A stretch of 10,115 nt of DNA. Origin: JALOOE01 sp964423545 (lineage in GTDB: Bacteria; Chloroflexota; Anaerolineae; CG2-30-64-16). Both the position numbers and the translations under genes were made by a program. Location of the stretch: NCBI GenBank assembly GCA_964423545.1, contig CAYRFV010000208.1, positions 1 through 10,115 of the forward strand, written 5' to 3'. Every line of letters starts with the position of its first letter. Within the stretch, counting starts at the first letter, position 1. The notes beneath the pieces were generated by a model that did no database searches, was not told where the DNA came from, and saw only the letters and a list, made by a program, of their open reading frames with translations. Positions 1-5,949 of this stretch are shown piece after piece.

Positions 1-1101
1 CGCCACCCCGATGATCGCCAGCGTGATCACCTGGGGCATCAGGATGTCGAGCCCGTTGCCCTTGAGCACGATCCCTCGGTCGATCACCAGGAAATAGGTC
101 AGCGGGATGACCTTGCTGAACCACTGGAGCACCACCGGCATCGAGGCGATGGGAAACATGAAGCCCGAGAGGAACACGGAAGGCAGGATCGTGAAGAACG
201 CCATCATCATGGCTTCCTGCTGCGTGTGGGCCACCGACGACACCAAGAGACCGATGCCCAGCGAGCTCAGCAGAAAGAGACCCGCCAGCGCGAGCAGCAG
301 CGCCACGCTGCCGTTGATCGGCACGTGGAACCAGAAGGTGCCGACGATCAAGATCAGGATCATGTCCATGAAGGCGAGCACGACGTAGGGCACGATCTTG
401 CCGACGATCAACTCGGTCGACCGCACGGGGGTGACGATCAGGCTCTCGAGCGTGCCCTGCTCGCGCTCTCGGACGATTGCCACGGCGGTGAGCAGGGCCG
501 TGAGGGTCTGAAGAATGAGTCCGATCAGGGCCGGCACCATGTAGTACGCGCTGACCATGTTCGGATTGTACCAGACGCGCGTGCGCACATCGACGCCGGG
601 CAAGATGCCGGACGATCCGCTTCCACGCCGCACGGCCGCCTCCACCAGTTCGGCTCCGTGGGCTTGTCCGATGGCGGTCGCCGAGGCGAGTGCGGTGTTG
701 GCGACCGTCGGATCGGAGCCGTCGATAATGAAGCTGACCATTGCACGCTCGCGCCGCGCAAGCCGATCAGCATAGCCGGGCGGAATCGTGAGGCCGGCGC
801 GCGCCTGCCCGCCGTCGATCAGCCGGGCCATCTCGGCATTGCTGCCGACCTGGTAATCGATGTCGAAATAGCCGGACGCTCGATACGCGTCGATGAGCGC
901 CCGGCTGGCGGCCGAGCGATCGAGGTCAAATACGGCGAGTGGCAGATGCTTCACATCGCTCGTTACTGCATAGCCAAAGACGACCAACTGGAAGATAGGC
1001 AGGATCAGCACGATGCCCAACGTGCGCGGATCGCGCCGAACGTGGATGAACTCCTTGCGCATGATCGCCAGGATGCGACCTGCGGAAGCAAAGCCCCACA
1101 T
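1..1101 (-). CDS. ABC-2 type transporter permease (YhhJ/YbhR/YbhS-like), C-terminus cut by window edge
   Basis: Membrane subunit of an ABC exporter (ABC2_membrane_3 type), expected to pair with an ABC ATPase to export drugs, lipids or other hydrophobic compounds; the substrate cannot be read from the sequence. The visible 367 residues follow the family plan. There is a cytoplasmic start with MRKEFIHVRRDPRT, a first membrane helix at about 28-46, and a large extracytoplasmic domain at about 48-185. The family stretch RVWYNPNMVSAYYMVPALIG (176-195) follows, then five hydrophobic segments. EREQGTLESLIVTPV (212-226) is the usual cytoplasmic loop, and SGFMFPIASMP with PLTYFLVIDRGI lies near the end. 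Homologues are about 370-380 residues, so probably only the last helix end is missing. ATG at 1101 is chosen because an in-frame TGA lies four codons upstream and a GGTGAG-like ribosome site precedes it. No ATPase gene lies upstream on this strand, which is unusual; it may lie beyond the left edge. Confidence 0.93.
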   Translation of the reverse strand, partial: MWGFASAGRILAIMRKEFIHVRRDPRTLGIVLILPIFQLVVFGYAVTSDVKHLPLAVFDLDRSAASRALIDAYRASGYFDIDYQVGSNAEMARLIDGGQARAGLTIPPGYADRLARRERAMVSFIIDGSDPTVANTALASATAIGQAHGAELVEAAVRRGSGSSGILPGVDVRTRVWYNPNMVSAYYMVPALIGLILQTLTALLTAVAIVREREQGTLESLIVTPVRSTELIVGKIVPYVVLAFMDMILILIVGTFWFHVPINGSVALLLALAGLFLLSSLGIGLLVSSVAHTQQEAMMMAFFTILPSVFLSGFMFPIASMPVVLQWFSKVIPLTYFLVIDRGIVLKGNGLDILMPQVITLAIIGVA

Positions 1102-1362
1102 GCTCGTCAGCTCTCACCGCTGCGCGGCATGCTGCTGCGCAGCACGACATGGGTGATTCCGTTCACGGCGGCCTCCGCTGGCAGCTGCAAGGGTCCCGCA
1201 GCACATGACTGAGCATCACCGACGCCACCATACTGCCCATGTAAGTGCGCGCGACCTTCTCCATGCGCACGCGCGGATGCTGCCTCCATCGATCTGGCGC
1301 TGAAGCGCGCCCTATCCGCCCGCAAGGGCGCTCCGACGGGGGAGAAGTGAACCAGGCTGAAG
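1102..1362 (-). other. Non-coding or decayed stretch between the lectin-like gene and the ABC-2 permease
   Basis: No intact gene is seen here on either strand. In the minus-strand frame that starts upstream, stop codons follow each other closely. A second frame stays open to a stop at 1107-1109 and begins with VDDFSLV (1370-1350), which resembles the end of a concanavalin-like domain. What follows is Arg/Ala-rich and looks like noncoding translation. A third frame gives a 67-residue reading (1366-1163) with no recognisable motif. I read the stretch as the decayed 3' end of the gene at 1363-1767 plus a spacer. It contains no recognisable ABC ATPase motif (Walker A, LSGGQ or Walker B). Confidence 0.5.
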
Positions 1363-1767
1363 TCATCGACCCATGCGGCAGCTGGGACGATCGCGACGGT
1401 CATCGGTATAGCTGGAGCCGAGCTTGCGCAGGCGCAGATAGGTGTCGGTGTGCGGCCATGAACCCAGCGCTTGCACTGACAGGTCATCCGCTTGTGGCGC
1501 ATCCTGATAGAGGAGGTTTTGTGCTCGGCTGGCAGACAGCGTCATGATGCGAAGAAACCCCGGTCGTACCGTCAGGCTCCAGCAGTCGGGCTGTTCGTTC
1601 ACCCACCACCAGCGCGAGTCCAGGGCTGGCCCGTCGAAGTTGTCTGTCCATTCCAAAGACAAGACCGGCGCTGCGGCCCAGGCCGCGACACTGCCCAGGC
1701 ACAGGGCTGCGGTGACCGCAACTGACAACCAAGATCGTCGGGGAGGGGGAAAGGGACAAGGGGTCAT
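1363..1767 (-). pseudogene. Truncated secreted protein with the start of a GH43_C2/DUF1349-like concanavalin domain
   Basis: The reading frame gives 134 residues. The first 31 form a good Sec signal peptide: PPRRSW, then a hydrophobic core ending AAWA before APVLSLE. Residues 37-75 (WTDNFDGPALDSRWWW, then CWSLTVRPGFLRI) match the opening strands of the beta-sandwich found at the C-terminus of family-43 glycosidases and in DUF1349-type proteins. AQNLLYQDAP continues that pattern. The match then jumps: TYLRLRKLGSSYT, which normally lies roughly 70-90 residues further on, follows almost at once, and the frame ends at TGA 1363-1365. VDDFSLV, a likely domain end, sits in another frame at 1370-1350. 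This suggests an internal deletion plus a frameshift. The start ATG overlaps the stop of the upstream binding-protein gene (ATGA, 1764-1767), so translation is probably coupled. It could instead be a short functional secreted protein. Domain identity is moderately sure. Confidence 0.55.
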
Positions 1768-3362
1768 CGCAGCACCAGCGGCAGATAGACCCACGCTGCG
1801 GCGTAGGTTGCTGTCCGGTAGATATCTTCCGCCGGGTAGGTGATGATGCCCAACACCTCCCGTCGCTCGGCGCGGATGGACCGGCTGTGCATGAGCGGGA
1901 TCAGGGGCAGGGTGTCGAAGACGCGGCGGCTGGCCCATTGATATCTGGCAAGCTGCTCGGTGAAGGAAGTGGCATATCGGGCCTGCGCGGTGGCCAGGCA
2001 CAGCCCATCATCGCGCGGGCCGAACCAGTGCGGATACAGGATGCACAGCACATCGGCCAGGAAGTTGGCGGGGTGCAGATAGTCCGCGCCCCAGCCCAAC
2101 AGAAACAGCTCGAGCTCGCCGTTGTTGAGCTTCTGACGGAAGGTCGCATTGTCGTAGACGTGAACTCCGACTTGAATGCCTGCCGCGGCCAGGTCGGCCT
2201 TGATGGCGTTGGCCGCGGCGAGGGTGTCCGGCATTGAGGACGCTGTGGCTCGCGTGGCCAGGGTGGTGGAGAAGCCGGTAGGGTAGCCTGCCTGCGCCAG
2301 CAGCGCCTGCGCCTGACCGACGTCATAGCTGTAATCGATGATCGTGGGATCGCGCCCCCAGATCACCGGCGGTACGAACTGCGTTGCCAGCTGAGCGCCC
2401 GGCGTGACGTAGCCGCTCACGAAGCCCGCCTTGTTCAAGGCGTGGGCCATCGCCTGGCGCGCCAGGGCGTTCCCCAGGGGCGCGGTGGCGTCTCGGTTGA
2501 TGCCGAGGAACCAGGTCACCGCTGAAGGCCGGAACACGGCGCGCAGACGCGCATCGGATTGAATTGCTGGCAGCTGGTTGGCTACGACATCGGCGTTGAC
2601 CTGGATGGCGTTGGCTTGGAGAGCGGCCAGCCGAGCGGCGGCATCGGGAATGATCTTGAAGGTCAGCGAGTCGATCTGAGACGCGCCGCGCCAGTGATTC
2701 GTGTTGGCGTCCAGGCGAATCTGGTCGCCCGCGCTCCAGGAGGTGAATCGGAACGCCCCGGTGCCCACCGGATGCTGATCCATGCTGCCGGCCACCACTG
2801 CGGCCGGGCTGGCGATTGCGAGCCAGGGTGACGCCAGCACGCTGGGCAGTGGGCTGAAGGGCTCCCGCAAGGTGATCCGGAGCGTCTGGACATCAGGGGA
2901 GGCAATGTCGGTGATCAAGCAAGCCGGATCTCCCCGGAAGCCGCCGAAGATGGCCTCGAAGTACTCGAAAGCAGCGTTATGATAGGGGTGCCCCGGGTCC
3001 CACTGGCGCTGTAGGTTGAAAGCTACGGCGGCGGCGCTGAGCGGCGTGCCGTCATGAAACGTGACGCCGTTCCGGATGCTGAAGAACCACGTGAGACCAT
3101 CGGCGGACACCGACCAGCTTTCGGCCAGACCGGCCGCAGGCGTCGAGTCGTTCAGACCATAGGTGACGAGCGTCTCAACGATCTGGGCGGTGATCTGGAG
3201 GCGGTTGTCGGACATATCGTAGAGCGCTGGGTCGAGCCCGGCAGGCTCAGCGGATATGCCTACGGTCAGCGGAAAAGTGGGCGTCAGGGCGGCCCCGGTC
3301 ACATCGAGCGGAAGCACCGCGAGGACCACAAGAGTCGACAGGACAGCCAGCTGTTGCGCCAT
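1764..3362 (-). CDS. ABC transporter substrate-binding protein, family 5 (peptide/nickel type)
   Basis: Extracytoplasmic binding protein of the SBP_bac_5 (DppA/OppA/NikA) superfamily, 532 residues, which is the normal length. Residues 1-24 form a Sec-type signal with a long hydrophobic core (LAVLSTLVVLAVLPL) and no lipobox Cys. The mature part opens with TVGISAEPAGLDPALY and carries the family signature LAESWSVSADGLTWFFSIRNG followed by VTFHDGTPLSAAAVAFNLQR (79-119). VGTGAFRFTSW (199-209) and LFLLGWGADYLHPANFL (419-435) are also typical. The protein ends in YLPLVLR. ATG at 3362 is chosen over GTG at 3386 because GGAAGGGAGG lies immediately upstream at the right spacing. An oddity is that the n-region of this start has no Lys or Arg, whereas the GTG start would supply an Arg. 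A leftward promoter lies at 3539-3567. No importer permease or ATPase genes (dppBCDF-like) are adjacent, so it is an orphan in this window; the ligand is unknown. Confidence 0.93.
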   Translation of the reverse strand: MAQQLAVLSTLVVLAVLPLDVTGAALTPTFPLTVGISAEPAGLDPALYDMSDNRLQITAQIVETLVTYGLNDSTPAAGLAESWSVSADGLTWFFSIRNGVTFHDGTPLSAAAVAFNLQRQWDPGHPYHNAAFEYFEAIFGGFRGDPACLITDIASPDVQTLRITLREPFSPLPSVLASPWLAIASPAAVVAGSMDQHPVGTGAFRFTSWSAGDQIRLDANTNHWRGASQIDSLTFKIIPDAAARLAALQANAIQVNADVVANQLPAIQSDARLRAVFRPSAVTWFLGINRDATAPLGNALARQAMAHALNKAGFVSGYVTPGAQLATQFVPPVIWGRDPTIIDYSYDVGQAQALLAQAGYPTGFSTTLATRATASSMPDTLAAANAIKADLAAAGIQVGVHVYDNATFRQKLNNGELELFLLGWGADYLHPANFLADVLCILYPHWFGPRDDGLCLATAQARYATSFTEQLARYQWASRRVFDTLPLIPLMHSRSIRAERREVLGIITYPAEDIYRTATYAAAWVYLPLVLR

Positions 3363-3377
3363 CGCAACCTCCCTTCC

Positions 3378-3398
3378 GGCCTGCACCAGGCACAGGCC
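3378..3398 (-). promoter_or_regulatory. Hairpin beside the ribosome binding site of the binding-protein gene
   Basis: GGCCTG (3378-3383) and CAGGCC (3393-3398) form a 6-bp GC-rich stem with a 9-nt loop in the leader RNA. The Shine-Dalgarno stretch GGAAGGGAGG of the binding-protein gene follows within a few bases on the minus strand. The position would allow an effect on translation start, but the stem is short for a GC-rich genome and no ligand-binding structure is recognised. Confidence 0.3.
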
Positions 3399-3438
3399 CG
3401 TAGCGGATAGAGGGGGCCGTATTGGGCGACGACGGGGT

Positions 3439-3452
3439 CAGCGATATCGCTG
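3439..3452. repeat. Perfect 14-bp palindrome CAGCGATATCGCTG
   Basis: The 14 bases are exactly self-complementary. The site lies between the divergent promoters, about 80 bp downstream of the predicted start of the leftward transcript and 77 bp before its ATG. It could be a binding site for a dimeric repressor acting as a roadblock, or could fold as a short stem in the leader RNA. No regulator gene is adjacent, so its role is a guess. Confidence 0.45.
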
Positions 3453-3538
3453 GCTCCGGCAGATCCATTCGTGAGCGTGCGCCGCTTGCGGTCGACTCCT
3501 CTGCCAGGGAGACATCCGCTCACACGGCATCATCCATG

Positions 3539-3567
3539 AGTATACAACTGCTCAGACAGTTCGTCAA
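3539..3567 (-). promoter_or_regulatory. Sigma70/sigmaA-type promoter for the leftward block
   Basis: On the minus strand TTGACG (3562-3567) is a five-of-six match to the -35 consensus, and TATACT (3539-3544) is a five-of-six match to the -10 consensus. They are separated by exactly 17 bp. The predicted transcription start is near 3532, giving a leader of about 170 nt before the binding-protein ATG at 3362. The local AT-richness stands out from the GC-rich surroundings. Confidence 0.7.
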
Positions 3568-3641
3568 TTGGGCCGGCTTCGCGGCGCACCCGCACTATGA
3601 AATCGCCCTGCTGGGCGCCTGTTCGCCGTGTCCGGCGGTCT

Positions 3642-3670
3642 TTGCGCTGCGCTACGAACAGGAGTATAAT
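3642..3670 (+). promoter_or_regulatory. Sigma70/sigmaA-type promoter for ligA
   Basis: A perfect -10 box TATAAT (3665-3670) lies 17 bp after TTGCGC (3642-3647), which shares only the TTG with the -35 consensus. The predicted start is near 3677, about 50 nt before the ligA start. The -10 box is the loop of a 5-bp inverted repeat (AGGAG at 3660-3664, CTCCT at 3671-3675). A 10-bp palindrome GGGATATCCC (3683-3692) follows just after the predicted start. The leftward promoter is about 75 bp away and does not overlap. Confidence 0.62.
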
Positions 3671-3726
3671 CTCCTATTCGTGGGGATATCCCGCGTTGCA
3701 CACCCTGCAGCCCGTAAGGAGGGCGC

Positions 3727-5823
3727 GTGCGTGATGTCGTCGAGCGGCTGGAGAGCCTGCGCCAAGCGATCCACTACCATGTCCATCGCTACTATGTGCT
3801 CGATGATCCCACCATCAGTGACGCGGAATATGATGCGCTGTGGCGTGAGCTGGCAGCGCTCGAGGCCGCGCATCCCGAACTCATCACGCCCGACAGTCCG
3901 ACGCAGCGCGTGCCCGGCGCGCTGGCTGACCGGTTTGCCAAGGTGCGCCATCCGGCGCCGATCCTCAGCCTCGGCAATGCATTCAGCCCGCAGGAGCTTG
4001 TGGCTTGGCGCGACCGGTTTCTGAAGCTGCTGCCGGAGGAGGCGCAGAGCGGCATCGTGTACGTCGTGGAGCCCAAGATCGATGGTCTGAGTGTCGTGCT
4101 CCACTACGAAAACGGTCGCTTTGTGCTTGGGGCCACCCGCGGCGACGGCGAGGTGGGCGAGGATATCACGGCGAACCTGCGAACGGTGAAGTCTTTGCCG
4201 TTGCGCGTGCCGGTGGGGAAGACCGACGCAGGAGACCGCACGAAAGCTGGCCCGATCGATGAGACGGCGGTTGTGCCGCTTCCGCCGGCGCGACTCGTGG
4301 TGCGCGGAGAAGCCTACACGCCAGTCGCCGAATTCCAGCGCTTCAATCAGCAGCAGGTGGAGACCGGCGAGCGCACTTACGCCAACCCGCGCAACTTTGC
4401 CGCCGGATCGCTGCGACAGCTCGATGCCCGCATCACTGCGGGCAGACCGATCAGGCTTTGGCTCTACCAGATCATCTCGTTGGAAGGGGAGGGCGTCCGG
4501 CCGTTGCGGTCGCAGTGGGAAACGCTAAGCTACCTGCGCGAGCTAGGTTTTCCCGTCGAGTCGCGCATCCGTCGCTTTGACGATTTTGACGCCCTCGTCG
4601 CACACTGCATTGCGTGGGGCGAAGACGAGCGGCGCAGCCTGCCTTACGAGGCAGACGGACTGGTGATCAAGGTCGACGATTTTGCGCTCCAGGAGCGGCT
4701 CGGATTTGTCGGCAAGGACCCGCGTTGGGCGGTTGCTTACAAGTATCCCGCGGAGGAGGCTGTCACCAGGCTGCTGGATATCAAGGTGAACGTAGGTCGC
4801 ACCGGTACGCTCAATCCCTATGCCGTGCTCGAACCGGTGCAGGTGGGCGGCGTGACTGTCACCAACGCCACGCTGCACAACGAGGACTATATCCGGAGCA
4901 ACGACATCCGGGTAGGCGACATGGTCGCAGTCAAGCGCGCAGGCGAGGTCATTCCACAGGTGCTGCGACCGCTGATCGAGCTGCGCACCGGTGATGAGCC
5001 GACATGGCAGATGCCGCAACATTGTCCTGTGTGCGGCGAGCAGGCCGTGCGAGTGGCCGGCGAGGCGGCATGGTACTGCGTCAATAGCGCGTGCCCCGCG
5101 CAACTGGTGCGGGGGGTCGAGCATTTTGTCAGCCGGGGTGCAATGGACATTGCCGGCTTCGGCATCCGGCAAGCTGAGCTTTTCGTTGAGCTTGGCTTCA
5201 TCAAGGATCTTGCGGATATCTTTTATCTTGATCCCGCACGCCTGCTCGCGTTGGAGGGTTTCGGCGACAAGAAGGTCGCCAACCTGATGGCGGCGATCGA
5301 AGCTGCCAAGAACCGCCCGCCTGCCCGCCTGCTGACCGCCTTGGGCATCCAGGGGGTCGGCGAGGTTGTCGCCGAGGCGCTGATGTCGCACTATGACTCG
5401 CTCGCCGCCCTGGCAGCCGCGCCGCTGGCGGAACTCGAGTCAATTCAGGGCATCGGCCCGGTGCTTGCCCAGAGTATCGTCGATTGGTTCGGCCATGAGT
5501 CCAATCAGCGAGTGCTTGCCAAGCTGGAGGAAGCGGGAGTGACGACCGCGCAGGCCAAAGTGGCGGCCAGGGACGAGGCGCTGCCGCTGGCTGGCCTGAC
5601 GTTTGTCATTACGGGCACGCTGCCGGGCCTCAGTCGCGAGCAGGCGCGCGACCTGATCAAGGCTCACGGCGGCAAGGTGACCGACTCGGTGAGCAAGAAC
5701 ACCCACTACCTGGTGGCCGGCGAGGCCGCGGGCTCGAAGCTGGACAAGGCCGTCCAGCTGGGCATCGCCGTTATCGACGAACGCACGCTGCGTTCATTGA
5801 TCTCTGGGGAGCGACACAGCTAG
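3727..5823 (+). CDS. ligA: NAD-dependent DNA ligase LigA
   Basis: Joins nicks in duplex DNA during replication and repair, using NAD+ to adenylate an active-site lysine. All domains are present in 698 residues. The NAD-binding Ia domain (about 1-60) has HYHVHRYYVLDDPTISDAEYD. The adenylation domain has catalytic Lys117 in EPKIDG, TRGDGEVGEDIT (137-148), VRGEAY (192-197) and EADGLVIKV (308-316). The OB fold (about 335-420) includes GRTGTLNPYAVLEPV. The four-Cys zinc site is C433, C436, C451 and C456. Helix-hairpin-helix repeats (about 465-600) contain GFGDKKVANL and IQGIGPVLAQSI. A BRCT domain (about 619-694) closes the protein with GLTFVITGTL and AHGGKVTDSVSKNTHYLVAG. GTG at 3727 is chosen because AAGGAGG precedes it by about four bases. 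Length is slightly above the usual 660-680, partly from a stretch of about 20 residues at 163-187 before VVRGEAY. No terminator is obvious downstream. Confidence 0.98.
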   Translation: MRDVVERLESLRQAIHYHVHRYYVLDDPTISDAEYDALWRELAALEAAHPELITPDSPTQRVPGALADRFAKVRHPAPILSLGNAFSPQELVAWRDRFLKLLPEEAQSGIVYVVEPKIDGLSVVLHYENGRFVLGATRGDGEVGEDITANLRTVKSLPLRVPVGKTDAGDRTKAGPIDETAVVPLPPARLVVRGEAYTPVAEFQRFNQQQVETGERTYANPRNFAAGSLRQLDARITAGRPIRLWLYQIISLEGEGVRPLRSQWETLSYLRELGFPVESRIRRFDDFDALVAHCIAWGEDERRSLPYEADGLVIKVDDFALQERLGFVGKDPRWAVAYKYPAEEAVTRLLDIKVNVGRTGTLNPYAVLEPVQVGGVTVTNATLHNEDYIRSNDIRVGDMVAVKRAGEVIPQVLRPLIELRTGDEPTWQMPQHCPVCGEQAVRVAGEAAWYCVNSACPAQLVRGVEHFVSRGAMDIAGFGIRQAELFVELGFIKDLADIFYLDPARLLALEGFGDKKVANLMAAIEAAKNRPPARLLTALGIQGVGEVVAEALMSHYDSLAALAAAPLAELESIQGIGPVLAQSIVDWFGHESNQRVLAKLEEAGVTTAQAKVAARDEALPLAGLTFVITGTLPGLSREQARDLIKAHGGKVTDSVSKNTHYLVAGEAAGSKLDKAVQLGIAVIDERTLRSLISGERHS

Positions 5824-5949
5824 AGTCGATGGCGGCGCCGAATGCCTGGGCTGGCGCCCCCAACGCCTGCCGCAAGGTCGATCTCGATACACCGGTTGTC
5901 TCGATAGTGAACGCCTGATCACCAACCCTTCGCACCACGAAAGGCTCCC

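Noticed and set aside
226..1212. Long plus-strand open frame (328 codons) opposite the ABC-2 permease
   Set aside because: It is rich in His, Asp, Arg and Gly with no domain pattern, and the opposite strand encodes a clear multi-span permease. It is an antisense shadow.
1102..1362. Remnant of an ABC ATPase C-terminus before the permease
   Set aside because: All three minus-strand frames were read, and none shows Walker, signature or C-terminal LEDVF-like motifs.
3299..3523. Possible leader peptide of 74 codons upstream of and overlapping the binding-protein gene
   Set aside because: There is no good ribosome site, and the frame runs into the binding-protein gene out of phase with compositionally unlikely content. 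It was not convincing as a real small gene.
3422..4024. Plus-strand frame through the divergent region into ligA (200 codons)
   Set aside because: It overlaps the start of ligA out of frame, crosses both predicted promoters and has no recognisable domain.
4543..5391. Long minus-strand open frame opposite ligA
   Set aside because: The ligA reading frame is complete and conserved throughout; this frame has no motif and is a GC-driven shadow. The same applies to the minus-strand frames at 6481-7383, 7889-8590 and 8475-9266.
5832..5860. Possible terminator after ligA (GGCGCC ... GGCGCC)
   Set aside because: The stem is only 6 bp with a 13-nt loop and no T-run follows. Self-complementary GGCGCC is common in GC-rich DNA.
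5882..5906. TCTCGATA repeated 17 bp apart upstream of the CpXC gene
   Set aside because: Only 8 bp are shared and there is no matching -35/-10 arrangement; this is compatible with chance in a short intergenic region.
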